Shown here piece by piece: positions 33,068-41,704 of a stretch of 64,000 nt of DNA (its first letter is position 1; each line of letters begins with the position of its first letter). The notes beneath the pieces are model-generated. The model saw only the letters and a list, made by a program, of their open reading frames with translations, had not been told where the DNA came from and searched no databases. Both the position numbers and the translations under genes were made by a program. Location of the stretch: contig DAHXNY010000003.1 in NCBI GenBank assembly GCA_027365175.1, forward strand, positions 25,735 through 89,734, in the 5' to 3' direction. The DNA comes from Microcaldota archaeon. GTDB lineage: Archaea; Micrarchaeota; Micrarchaeia; Micrarchaeales; CABMGC01.

Positions 33068-33727
33068 ATGGAGTTTGACAATATAATATGGCTAGGCCAT
33101 GCCTCTTTCGCCATAAGGGCAGGCAGCAAGCTGGTCTACATAGACCCTTTTAGACTAGGCTCTTTCAATGAGCGTGCGGATACGATACTTGTCACACACC
33201 CGCATTTCGACCACTTCAGCATAGAGGATATAAAGAAGGTGGCGACGGATGAGACTGAGATATTTTTACCTAATGATTCCGTGCACGAGGTGAAAGTTGG
33301 CAAGGTTTCAGGTGTTGAACCTTTAAAGAGCTACTCTTCAAACGGGATAAAGTTCACGACCCTTCCCGCTTACAATAACCAGAGTGAGCGCCTGCAGTTC
33401 CATCCGAGGTCAAACGGGTGGGTGAGCTACATAATCGAGGCTGATGGAATTAAGATATTCCATCCTGGCGATACCGACCATGTAAAGGAGATGGACGGCA
33501 TTGATGTCGATGTCGCACTGCTGCCCATAGGAGGCACGTACACGATGGATGTTGACCAGGCAGTAGAAGCCGCGAAGAGGATAAGGGCAAAAGCGTTCGT
33601 ACCTATGCACTATAAAGCAGTTCTTGGTAAGGAAAAGGCATCTGAAGCTGAACAGAAATTCCTTAAGAACGTGAAGGACAGCATGCTGCTGAAAGAAGCT
33701 ACTGAGCCTTACTACTCCTTCGGCTGA
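33068..33727 (+). CDS. Metallo-beta-lactamase-fold hydrolase (UlaG-like)
   Basis: 219 residues of the UPF0173/UlaG-like group. The metal motif is THPHFDHFS (H-x-H-x-D-H), preceded by WLGHASF, whose His is characteristic of this subgroup. Later ligands are HPGDTDH and, near the end, PMHYK. These proteins hydrolyse diverse esters or phosphodiesters; substrate is unknown. The last 29 bp overlap the converging ksgA gene, so its C-terminus is encoded opposite that of KsgA. Confidence 0.86.
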   Translation: MEFDNIIWLGHASFAIRAGSKLVYIDPFRLGSFNERADTILVTHPHFDHFSIEDIKKVATDETEIFLPNDSVHEVKVGKVSGVEPLKSYSSNGIKFTTLPAYNNQSERLQFHPRSNGWVSYIIEADGIKIFHPGDTDHVKEMDGIDVDVALLPIGGTYTMDVDQAVEAAKRIRAKAFVPMHYKAVLGKEKASEAEQKFLKNVKDSMLLKEATEPYYSFG

Positions 33728-34496
33728 GAAGCAGAAGTATCTCCCTTGCAGTCGATAATATCTCTTCAGGCTTCATTGCGAATAGCCTTGCTTCATTGTT
33801 CCCGAGCTTTTCAGACATGTTTGAGGATTCCTCTTTGGTGATCCCTAATGAATGCCTTGAATCTATGAATGCATTGCGCAATCTCTTCTTCTTGTGCTGC
33901 ATAAGCAGATTTATGATGTGTGATTCTTCCTCTGTTATCTCGGTCTTTAATGGTTTTACGTATATTACCGCAGAGTCTACTCGCGGTATAGGGCTGAAGT
34001 TTCCCTTCTTTACATCCAGGATCTTGGTCACGCGGACGCATAGGTGCGACATTACGCTAAGCCTTGAGTAATCCTTTGTACCGGGCTGTGCAAGCATATG
34101 CCCTACAAACTCTTTCTGCAGGCATAGAATCGCCTGCAGCCTGTTTTCTATAAGGAACTCTATCACCTTGCTGGACAGGTTGTAAGGGACATTTGCAATC
34201 ATTATCTCTATCTTGTATCTTTCCAGCATGTCGTTGCCTAGCTTGAAGAAATCAGCATTGATAAGCTTAAGGTTCTTGTCTCTCATCGTTGCGTTTAGTA
34301 TTTTGCATAGGGTTTCGTCCTTTTCCACCGCCAGTACGAACTTTGCCTTCTCGCATAGCTTCTTTGTCAGTATTCCCCTGCCGGGCCCCAGCTCTATTAC
34401 ATTCTTCCCTTCGGCATGAACTGCCTCTATCTCAGCTATGTGTTCATTAACAAGGAAGACCTGTCCCAGTTTCTTTTTTGGCCTTGGGTTAAGCAT
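33699..34496 (-). CDS. ksgA: 16S rRNA dimethyladenosine transferase KsgA/Dim1
   Basis: 265 residues. KKKLGQVFLVNEHI is the standard opening. AdoMet-binding motif I is IELGPGRGILT, and the catalytic motif IV is ANVPYNLSS (N-x-P-Y). SPIPRVDSAVIYV follows. It dimethylates two adjacent adenines in the 3' hairpin of 16S rRNA late in 30S assembly. A slightly unusual feature is NVPY in place of NLPY, common in archaea. It is divergent from the surface gene at 34561 and overlaps the MBL hydrolase tail. Confidence 0.93.
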   Translation of the reverse strand: MLNPRPKKKLGQVFLVNEHIAEIEAVHAEGKNVIELGPGRGILTKKLCEKAKFVLAVEKDETLCKILNATMRDKNLKLINADFFKLGNDMLERYKIEIMIANVPYNLSSKVIEFLIENRLQAILCLQKEFVGHMLAQPGTKDYSRLSVMSHLCVRVTKILDVKKGNFSPIPRVDSAVIYVKPLKTEITEEESHIINLLMQHKKKRLRNAFIDSRHSLGITKEESSNMSEKLGNNEARLFAMKPEEILSTAREILLLLSRRSSKAQ

Positions 34497-34560
34497 GAGA
34501 AAACCGATTAAAGCAGTAATATAAACTGTTATTATTAATTAATAAGTGTGCGGTAGTCTT

Positions 34561-35892
34561 ATGAAGGGGCAGTCTGCTATAGAGTTCATATCCGTATACG
34601 GGTTTATGCTGATAATAGCGTCGCTTTTCATAGCGCTGGTAGTTCTGTTTGCATTTTCAGCGCAGAACTCGATACAGACTTCGCAGTGCAGCGGATTTTC
34701 CGGTTTCTACTGCTCAAGTGCACAGGTAGTGTACAATGCAGTGGCTAGAAACTCTCTGGTGTTTTTGGCTCTTGATACTGAGCAGAGCGCTCCGGTAAAT
34801 GTCATAGGAATAAATGTGATAATAGATAATGGCACATATGCAGGGACTTGTTTGCCTGCGGTTGCCGTTCCGACTAGTCCCATAGACTGCATTATCGGGG
34901 TGAATAGCATAACAAGGGTAGGGCAGCAGGTAATAGGCTCCTATAGCATAAACGGGCAGTACTGCAATTCGCCGTTATATAGAGTTACTGTAGAGAACTG
35001 CACATATCAGAATGTTACATATGCAGGTTCGTTCTCGACATTCGTTTCCAATCATCTTAGCCTCGGATATGGAAATCCACCTGTAGCCCCAACCGTAGTT
35101 GGCGCAGTAAGCGGCAGTTTGTATACCCCGTGGAGTATTGCCATGGCTCCTTCAGGAGCATATGCTTATGTTCCAGAGACTTTTGGCAGCAGTTCTGGTT
35201 ACGGCGATATAGCCGTAATAAGTACGTCGACCAATTCAATAACGAACAGATTCGGCGCGGGCTCATTTGAATTTCCCATGGATGCACCGATAGCTCCGGC
35301 AGGAAGCTATGCATATGTGACAAATGAGGGGTTTACCGGAGTGCCGTATATAGACGCTATCAGCACATCAACCGGATCCGAATTATACCAGATAACATTG
35401 ACGAACTTATGGCCTCAAAGTTTGGCCTTCTCGCCTTCAGGCTCATATGCATATATGCTTGGAAGTTCCAATGTGTTGGTGCTCAACCCCTCTACCAGGC
35501 AGATAACAGGCTCGATAAACAGCCAGGCGTTTAATACTCCGCTTGCAATAGCGTTCGCCCCTAACGGCGCGTATGCGTATGTGACAAACTCAGGTGGCAA
35601 CAACGTACTGGTTATCAACACAGCAACAGGCACCGTATCAAATTCTATAACGTCCGCAACATTCCAGAATATTGACACGTTGACAGTATCTCCTGACGGC
35701 GCATACCTGTATGTAGGTTCATCAAACAAGATATTCATAATAAGCACGGCGACAGGCAAGATAGTGGATATGTTTACTTCTGGACTAGACAACCCAACGG
35801 GCATGGCGTTTACTCCCAGCGGCTCCCTCTTATACGTAGTTAATTATAACTCTGGGAATGTGATAATAGTTAACCCTGGGACTTACAAATAG
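34561..35892 (+). CDS. Pilin-leader / YVTN beta-propeller surface protein
   Basis: 443 residues. The N-terminus MKGQSAIEFISVYGFML is a class III (type IV pilin-like) signal: Lys-Gly then QSAIE, followed by a 25-residue hydrophobic helix. Residues 35-165 form a Cys-containing domain (about seven Cys). From about 180 to the end run repeats of the form 'AxxPSGAYAYVTNxxxxxVxVIxTxTxxxxxxI', at least six blades of a YVTN beta-propeller. A prepilin-peptidase-processed, filament-anchored adhesin is inferred. ATG 34561 is preferred over GTG 34546 because the pilin leader begins there. It is divergent from ksgA. Confidence 0.82.
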   Translation: MKGQSAIEFISVYGFMLIIASLFIALVVLFAFSAQNSIQTSQCSGFSGFYCSSAQVVYNAVARNSLVFLALDTEQSAPVNVIGINVIIDNGTYAGTCLPAVAVPTSPIDCIIGVNSITRVGQQVIGSYSINGQYCNSPLYRVTVENCTYQNVTYAGSFSTFVSNHLSLGYGNPPVAPTVVGAVSGSLYTPWSIAMAPSGAYAYVPETFGSSSGYGDIAVISTSTNSITNRFGAGSFEFPMDAPIAPAGSYAYVTNEGFTGVPYIDAISTSTGSELYQITLTNLWPQSLAFSPSGSYAYMLGSSNVLVLNPSTRQITGSINSQAFNTPLAIAFAPNGAYAYVTNSGGNNVLVINTATGTVSNSITSATFQNIDTLTVSPDGAYLYVGSSNKIFIISTATGKIVDMFTSGLDNPTGMAFTPSGSLLYVVNYNSGNVIIVNPGTYK

Positions 35893-35916
35893 GTTCTTGA
35901 GCAGAAGATGTGCAGG

Positions 35917-36585
35917 TTATCTCGACATGCTGGAGATTATGCTGCGATAAGTGGATCTTTTCTTTTCTATGACCTTTATCCTGTTTGTCCTACGGGTTGC
36001 GATTCTCTTCAGCTTTACCGCCTTCTTCTTCCTGAAGAACTTCAGTAATCCTGACTCTGTCACCTTTATCTCGTAATTCACCCTGCTCATGAAGTCAGAG
36101 TGCTTCTGAAGCAGTTTGTCATAATAGACTGCCTTCCTGTTTATGTCTGAGGAGAAATTGTCATAGTATTTTGCTATGGAGCTTACGCTGCGTGACTTGC
36201 ACGTTAGCCCTATCAGAAGTAGGGTTGCAAGGTCATTGCCAAATATCGAAGAATAACCTACTGCAAGAGCCTCTATGTGCTTCAGATACTCCTTCGTCTC
36301 ATTTCTGGACATTGTCTTTGTGTTGGCTATCACATTTGGCATGCAGAATATCTCATAATCATAGTTGTTCAATACGCCCTTGACATTTGATACGTGAGTG
36401 TCGAGCTGATCCTTCGCCTCCTTGTTTTGCTGCCTTCCGGATCCCAGTTCTGTCTCCCACCTTCTCCTTATTATATCCTTGAGAGCCGCTTTTTCCAAGC
36501 TAACTTTCTCCTGAGGCAGATTAATACTAGTTCCCTCTCTTATCGCCAAACAACCACTTGACTCTGTTCCCTTAAAATGAAACAA
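35917..36585 (-). CDS. Uncharacterised basic helical protein
   Basis: 222 residues with no family I recognise. It is mostly helical and soluble, apart from a mildly hydrophobic stretch near 120-135 (DLATLLLIGLT). The last 60 residues are strongly basic (KFFRKKKAVKLKRIATRRT), suggesting nucleic acid or membrane-surface binding. It stands alone between the propeller gene and the TPR-AAA gene, both transcribed into neighbouring gaps. Codon use resembles the host. Confidence 0.55.
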   Translation of the reverse strand: MFHFKGTESSGCLAIREGTSINLPQEKVSLEKAALKDIIRRRWETELGSGRQQNKEAKDQLDTHVSNVKGVLNNYDYEIFCMPNVIANTKTMSRNETKEYLKHIEALAVGYSSIFGNDLATLLLIGLTCKSRSVSSIAKYYDNFSSDINRKAVYYDKLLQKHSDFMSRVNYEIKVTESGLLKFFRKKKAVKLKRIATRRTNRIKVIEKKRSTYRSIISSMSR

Positions 36586-36622
36586 ACTCTCAAGCTAGTA
36601 TTTTAAATATATGTGTGGCTGC

Positions 36623-38122
36623 TCAGAATAAGTATATTGCGAATTGCCTGATGAATCTCTTGATTCCCTGGTAAAATGGATTGGAGTTCCTCTTCACGTC
36701 CTTGACCAACGGGCTGTATTTGCGTTTCTCCTCTGCCGAGAGCTGGCCCTCCTTTACTATCTCCTGCTTCTTGCCATCGACTATCTGAGTCTCGGTCTTT
36801 GATATTATCTCTTTCTTCATCATCGCATACCATTCGTCAAGGGAGTTGCCTTTCCTCTTTATCATATTGATGAAGTCTGACATATGTATCTTTCTTCTCT
36901 TTCCCGTCCTGTCCTCTTCGGCAGCAGGAATCAGCGCTGCCTTGTCGCAGATCTCTTCTATATCCGCCTGTGAGAAACCCATGGTGGCCCTTGCCAGCCT
37001 CCCATAGGACATGTGCCCCAGAGGCATGTTCCTCGTATTATAGATGAATGCGCTCTTCCTTGTCTTGTAGTCAGGAGGAGGTATGTATATCGATTCGCCG
37101 AATCTCTTGCTTCTCTTAAGTGCAGGATCTATGTCCCAAGGCTGGTTTGTTGCGCCTATGACAAATATCCCTTCGGGATTCTTCTCCACTCCATCCATCT
37201 CCTGGAGGAACTGGTTTACTGCCATGCGCATGAAGCTCTGGCTCTCCCCTCCGCCGCCTCCTGATCTCTTTGTTCCAAGGGCATCAAGCTCGTCGAAGAA
37301 TATGACTACAGGAGTATTTGCCCTGGCCTGCTCGAATATCGCGTGCATGTTCTTTTCTGTGTTGCCTGCATACATATCGACTATCTCATTTATCGCTGCG
37401 ATTATGACCTTGGATTTTGTCTCTCCCCCTATTGCATTCACGAAATAAGTTTTCCCGCAACCTGGCGGACCATAGAATATGACGCCAAGGCCGAGCTTCT
37501 TCCCGTAAGCCTTGAGCAGCTCCGGCTTCTTTATCGCAAGCACTATGTTCTCGTATATGAGCTTCTTCTCCTTCTTCATTCCGACTACGTCGTCGAAGTT
37601 TATCTTCGACTCGTGCCACTTGACCTTCTTTATCTGCCCTTCCTCCACTACGGTTGACTTTGAACCGGTTGAATTGTCTTCCTGCTTCTGGCTGTCATTT
37701 ACAAGGACCTTGTCCTTCTTACTCTCCAGGGCCTCAAGCCTTGCCCTTGCCTGCTCATAGTCCGGGTTCCTCGACAGAGCCTTTTCATACCACTCCTTTG
37801 CTCCCTGATAATCCTTCTGGTACTCTGCTATTATGCCCATGATGTACGGTGCGTCATGGCTGTCCGGCTCGAGCTCCAACACCTTCTCGGCATCACGCAG
37901 CGCATTTTCGTATTTGTTAAGTATGGCGTATGCAAGGGCCCTGTTGAAGTATGCACTTGCATATTCAGGATCCTGCTTTATTGCCTTGGAATACAGCTCT
38001 ATTGCCCCCTCAAACTCGTTGTTCTCGAAAAGAGTGCCGGCCTTTTTGTAAGTCTCCTTGGCTGCAGTACTTGGCGCATGCTTGCTGCTAGTGGAGGTAT
38101 CTGTCGCATCACTGGCTGCCAT
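36623..38122 (-). CDS. TPR-AAA+ ATPase fusion
   Basis: 499 residues. Residues 24-128 hold three tetratricopeptide repeats (for example EFEGAIELYSKAIKQDPEYASAYF). A charged linker (130-165) leads to one AAA+ module with Walker A GPPGCGKT (218-225), Walker B FFDELD (275-280), sensor 1 in VIGATNQPWDID, and Arg-finger region KRSKRFG. A helical C-terminus follows. The AAA core is nearest to the Vps4/katanin/spastin (meiotic) group, which remodels protein filaments, but the MIT domain is replaced by TPRs. The ATG at 38122 has GTGAT four bases upstream. Partner proteins are unknown. Confidence 0.85.
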   Translation of the reverse strand: MAASDATDTSTSSKHAPSTAAKETYKKAGTLFENNEFEGAIELYSKAIKQDPEYASAYFNRALAYAILNKYENALRDAEKVLELEPDSHDAPYIMGIIAEYQKDYQGAKEWYEKALSRNPDYEQARARLEALESKKDKVLVNDSQKQEDNSTGSKSTVVEEGQIKKVKWHESKINFDDVVGMKKEKKLIYENIVLAIKKPELLKAYGKKLGLGVIFYGPPGCGKTYFVNAIGGETKSKVIIAAINEIVDMYAGNTEKNMHAIFEQARANTPVVIFFDELDALGTKRSGGGGGESQSFMRMAVNQFLQEMDGVEKNPEGIFVIGATNQPWDIDPALKRSKRFGESIYIPPPDYKTRKSAFIYNTRNMPLGHMSYGRLARATMGFSQADIEEICDKAALIPAAEEDRTGKRRKIHMSDFINMIKRKGNSLDEWYAMMKKEIISKTETQIVDGKKQEIVKEGQLSAEEKRKYSPLVKDVKRNSNPFYQGIKRFIRQFAIYLF

Positions 38123-38179
38123 AAATATCACTTTAACATATCAGTATCCAGATTTATATTTATTGTCTATGATGCACAA

Positions 38180-38590
38180 TCATATCCTGTCAAGGAAGAG
38201 GTTCAGTTCCTTGTCAACTGCGACTATGCCTGGATTCTCCCTCGGCACGTTCTTCAACGAATGGCTCTTGAACTTATTAAGTAGCACCATTGCCTCGGAG
38301 TTAAGCTCCTTCAGCTTGCTGTCCTTGACCCTATAATTGCCATTCAGTTGGTTGACTATGAGCTTGCTGTCTGAGAACAGCTCTATATCATTGTCTTCTC
38401 CCAGTCTGTCTATGGCCTTTCTCAGCGCGTTTATCACTGCATTGTATTCTGCTACGTTGTTGGTGGCTATTCCATTGTACTCGGTATTCTTGTATATCAG
38501 CTTGCCGTGTGCATCTGAGATCGAGTATCCGGAAGCGCTCTTTCCCGGGTTTCCCCTCGCTGCTCCGTCGGTGTATATTCTTAAAAGCAT
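38180..38590 (-). CDS. rnhA: Ribonuclease HI
   Basis: 136 residues. The four active-site acids are present: Asp8 in YTDGAARGNPG, Glu48 in NNVAEYNAV, Asp74 in FSDSKLIVNQLNG, and Asp126 in VAVDKELN. It cleaves the RNA strand of RNA-DNA hybrids. It is of the short archaeal/Bacteroides type without the basic protrusion. Its promoter region faces the gene at 38661. Confidence 0.92.
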   Translation of the reverse strand: MLLRIYTDGAARGNPGKSASGYSISDAHGKLIYKNTEYNGIATNNVAEYNAVINALRKAIDRLGEDNDIELFSDSKLIVNQLNGNYRVKDSKLKELNSEAMVLLNKFKSHSLKNVPRENPGIVAVDKELNLFLDRI

Positions 38591-38660
38591 TAAAGCACGT
38601 GTTCATACTTCACCGCATAATATTAAATATTTAGTTTGTTATCTAATCACAGGTGTTTAA

Positions 38661-39074
38661 ATGGGATTATTCGACAGGTTTGGAAAGAAGAACGTCGCAG
38701 ACGACTTGGAAAAGCAGCTGCCTTACGCAATGAAGACGGAGTTTGTGCCTTATAAGCTGAAGGCTAACGGCAGGAGCTCATCGTCGCTTTTCGTAAGCGT
38801 CAAGAACCTCACTAAGGAGCCCGTAATGAGTTCCGTTATTGTTGAGGTGCCTAAGAAGCTCAACCTTGACGAGATTGGAATGACAAAGCAGAAGGAGGTA
38901 AGGATAGGCATGCTGGCGCCTAATGAGGAGAAACGCGCCGCTATAGACATATACTCCGGACCGGCAACTGACAAGGGAGATTACACTCTATCAGTGACTG
39001 CATTCGTTCATTACAGGGATTATAGCCACGTGCTCAATTCCATGAAGAAGCGTATCATAGTCTCAGCGGTCTGA
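38661..39074 (+). CDS. Beta-sandwich protein with SepF-like N-terminus
   Basis: A 137-residue protein. After a short N-terminal stretch MGLFDRFGKKN, very similar in pattern to the SepF start MGVFDKLGQ, it has an Ig-like or arrestin-like beta sandwich (45-135: SLFVSVKNLTKEP, SVIVEVP, IGMLAPNEEKRAAIDI, GDYTLSVTAFVHY). No transmembrane helix. The shared start suggests a membrane-binding amphipathic helix, hence a cytoplasmic protein at the membrane. Function is unknown. Its end overlaps the converging wHTH gene by 12 bp. Confidence 0.65.
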   Translation: MGLFDRFGKKNVADDLEKQLPYAMKTEFVPYKLKANGRSSSSLFVSVKNLTKEPVMSSVIVEVPKKLNLDEIGMTKQKEVRIGMLAPNEEKRAAIDIYSGPATDKGDYTLSVTAFVHYRDYSHVLNSMKKRIIVSAV

Positions 39075-39380
39075 ACCGTTCTGCTGCTCCTGCTTCTGGA
39101 CAGGAGTTGTAGTAGATTCTAGCTTTTGCTTTATCGCAGTTATGGCTTTGGCTACATCCATGCCTTTCTCGGTAAGAAATACCCTCTTTATCCTTCCATG
39201 CTTCTCGCTTGCCATTATGCCCATGCGCTCGCACGTGTTTACAAAATTAGATGTATGTATATAGGTTACGCCTGCCGCCTTTGCAAGATCCGCTATGTGC
39301 CACTCCTTCTCCTCTATAAGCGCCGTCAGCAGCCTTACCTGCTTCTCTTTGAAGAGAAGTGTTCCAAATGGATTTTTCAT
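39063..39380 (-). CDS. Winged-helix transcriptional regulator
   Basis: 105 residues. A winged-helix domain (about 5-80) with recognition region AKAAGVTYIHTSNFVNTCERMG and wing EKHGRIKRVFLTEKG, of the MarR/ArsR-like type. The last 20 residues are Gln/Thr-rich. It starts 13 bp downstream of the pilin gene on the same strand, so it may be co-transcribed with it. Target genes are unknown; pilin expression is an obvious candidate. Confidence 0.78.
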   Translation of the reverse strand: MKNPFGTLLFKEKQVRLLTALIEEKEWHIADLAKAAGVTYIHTSNFVNTCERMGIMASEKHGRIKRVFLTEKGMDVAKAITAIKQKLESTTTPVQKQEQQNGSDR

Positions 39381-39393
39381 GCGCTCAGCTTTT

Positions 39394-39882
39394 TCAAGAA
39401 CGGACTACCTTGGTGACTATCTTTCCATATATGAAGTTCTGGAACCCAGTATGGGTATCAGTATAATTGATGGCAATCGTACCTGCAAATACGGTGTCCA
39501 ACGGACCGCTGAACTGAGTGCTCCCTTGGTAGCATAAGACATCAAATGTAGTATTTTCCCCAGTATTCATCGCCACTGGAGTAGCATATGTGTAAAGATG
39601 TGCGGTTGTCTGGTTGGAGTTACAGCCTATCTGGGTTACGGCTATAGGGTCTATGTTGGTATACTCTATGTTAAGCACCACCAACCCGTTGCCGTAAAGA
39701 TAGTTGCTTCCGCAGGTGAAACCTGCCGGAAGGGTGCATATTGGAGAGATATAGTTTGAAGGAGTGAAGACATTCAGTTCGTAAAGCGCTACTAACACTA
39801 CCCCTATTATCAGAATTGCCCATCCATATGTCATAAGATACTCCATTGCGCTCTGGAGCTTATGCGTTCCTGTTTTATGCAT
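39394..39882 (-). CDS. Type IV pilin-like protein
   Basis: 162 residues. The leader MHKTGTHKLQSAMEYLMTYGW is a class III signal with hydrophobic helix ending near residue 33. Cleavage before Gln, or close to it, by a FlaK/EppA-type peptidase would give a mature pilin. The outside domain has paired Cys (SPICTLPAGFTCG) and several sequons. It shares leader and architecture with the gene at 61617. A TadA-type ATPase lies at 42525. Protein is likely part of a surface filament. Confidence 0.82.
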   Translation of the reverse strand: MHKTGTHKLQSAMEYLMTYGWAILIIGVVLVALYELNVFTPSNYISPICTLPAGFTCGSNYLYGNGLVVLNIEYTNIDPIAVTQIGCNSNQTTAHLYTYATPVAMNTGENTTFDVLCYQGSTQFSGPLDTVFAGTIAINYTDTHTGFQNFIYGKIVTKVVRS

Positions 39883-39952
39883 GCTTTTATTGCTACTTAA
39901 AGAATTATAAAGAAGTTACTACATACATGTGCATTGTATTGAGGTAGTTTTT

Positions 39953-41704
39953 ATGGAGATAATCGGTTATGCGCTCACCGCCGTTTACATAATCTTGTTT
40001 ATAGGACTGCTGTCTGCTGTTGCAATCTACAGAAAAGACCTCCGCAAGGCACTTAAAGGCAGGGTGACAAGACGGTCACTCATAGCTCTTTTATTCATAC
40101 TCATCTTCTTCGTATCATTTCTTGTCATGTTCGTGCATCCTGCAGAACAGCTATACTTTGACGAGAACATATACCAGGGCATAGCCATAAACATACTTAA
40201 GCACGGCAATGCGCTCTGGTGCCAGTATGGAAGCGCGTATCTTAACCAGTGCGGAGCTAATGCAGTGTACCATGACCCTGTTGAATGGTCATTCTACATA
40301 GCGATAGCCTTCGGAATATTCGGCATAGGGACGGCCACGGCTTATGGCATGCAGCTGCTTATAGGCGCGATGCTGGTTGCGTTCACCTTCATGTTAGGGT
40401 CCGTAATGAAGGGAGAGAAGGCAGGCGTACTATCGGCACTTGCCATGTCAGTAATGCCAGAGTTAATAATATGGTCGAGAGCACAGGCGGTGCCTGATCT
40501 GGCGCTTGCATCTTTTGCGACTCTTGCATTCTTCTTCTTCATAGTATTTATGGAGAATAAGAGGAGTTCGACATTGCTTCCATTCCTGTTTTCCTTGGGA
40601 ATCGCAGTTTACATCAGGACCGAAGGTGCGCTCCTCATACCTCTGTTCATAATAATATATTTCATATATGGGGATTCTTCCATAAGGAAGAACTTCGGCG
40701 CCAGCGTAAGGTGGCTGAAGGATCTGATAAACAGGGATGAGCGCTCTCTCCTATACATACTGCTCTTTGCAATACTCCTCGTCCCGCAGGCTTATTACGT
40801 ATCCGGGCAGCTTTCCAATCCACAGTTTGGACAGGGAAAGAGCGGCCTTTTCTCTCTGTCAAGCTTTGAAATAAATGCCCCTGTAAATGTAAATTACCTG
40901 TTCGGCGCATTTGACACAACGGGCTATTACCCTGCAGCCTTCCCTGCGGCCATAACGCTTCTTGCAGTGATAGGCACAGCCGTTGCTATTGCAACATCGG
41001 TAAATGACAGGAAGAATATGTCGATAGTGATAGCTCTTGGCTTATGGTTCTTGGCATACTTTTTCTTCTACTCGTTTTTCTATGCAGGAGCCGCAACCTA
41101 CGGAGTCGATTCGAGAATGATGCTGCAGCTGCATCCGCAGCTGGTCATACTCTCTGCAATAGGCATAGTGGAGATGTCCGGTTTATTAGGACTGGTTGGG
41201 ATGAACAGGAGGAGAATTAAGAGCAGCAGGCGCAGCAGATCATTTCTGAACAGGCATGATGCCCTTGTTGCAATCCCATATGCGATATTCCTGATAATCA
41301 TCGTGTTCATATTCATCCAGTTCTTCCCGATTGTCACCATGCCTCCTTCAAGCGCTCCGCAGCAGAGCGTCATACTGCCTGCAAGCAATTTCATAAACAG
41401 CAATTACAGCGCCGTTCCGAGCAACTGCATCGTGTTCAGCTTCACTCCTGATATGTGGTATGAGAATGGCAGAGCCGCGGCACAGATAGGCTACCTGCAG
41501 TCTGACAGCAGCAACTTCACCAACTTCACAAAGAGCTACAGGTGTTTTGTACTAGATTATGGTTACTGGTGCCTCGTTCCGCCTTATGACAATACCACGT
41601 GCCCTGCATATCTGAAATCATACAACACGAGCGTACTTGCGACGAGGAGCATAAGCGGTGCGGCAAGCAATATGAGCTTCTACCTTCTAAGAAACTACTC
41701 GTGA
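39953..41704 (+). CDS. GT39/ArnT-like membrane glycosyltransferase
   Basis: 583 residues with about 11-12 hydrophobic segments. Architecture fits the PMT_2/GT39 (GT-C) family, which moves sugars from a polyprenyl-phosphate carrier onto surface acceptors. The conserved acidic pair Asp-Glu follows the first helices (LYFDENIYQGIA, about 64). The last 100 residues form an extracytoplasmic domain with sequons. The ATG at 39953 has GAGGT seven bases upstream; an in-frame GTG lies at 39929. Donor and acceptor are unknown, but abundant sequon-rich surface proteins here are natural acceptors. Confidence 0.8.
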   Translation: MEIIGYALTAVYIILFIGLLSAVAIYRKDLRKALKGRVTRRSLIALLFILIFFVSFLVMFVHPAEQLYFDENIYQGIAINILKHGNALWCQYGSAYLNQCGANAVYHDPVEWSFYIAIAFGIFGIGTATAYGMQLLIGAMLVAFTFMLGSVMKGEKAGVLSALAMSVMPELIIWSRAQAVPDLALASFATLAFFFFIVFMENKRSSTLLPFLFSLGIAVYIRTEGALLIPLFIIIYFIYGDSSIRKNFGASVRWLKDLINRDERSLLYILLFAILLVPQAYYVSGQLSNPQFGQGKSGLFSLSSFEINAPVNVNYLFGAFDTTGYYPAAFPAAITLLAVIGTAVAIATSVNDRKNMSIVIALGLWFLAYFFFYSFFYAGAATYGVDSRMMLQLHPQLVILSAIGIVEMSGLLGLVGMNRRRIKSSRRSRSFLNRHDALVAIPYAIFLIIIVFIFIQFFPIVTMPPSSAPQQSVILPASNFINSNYSAVPSNCIVFSFTPDMWYENGRAAAQIGYLQSDSSNFTNFTKSYRCFVLDYGYWCLVPPYDNTTCPAYLKSYNTSVLATRSISGAASNMSFYLLRNYS

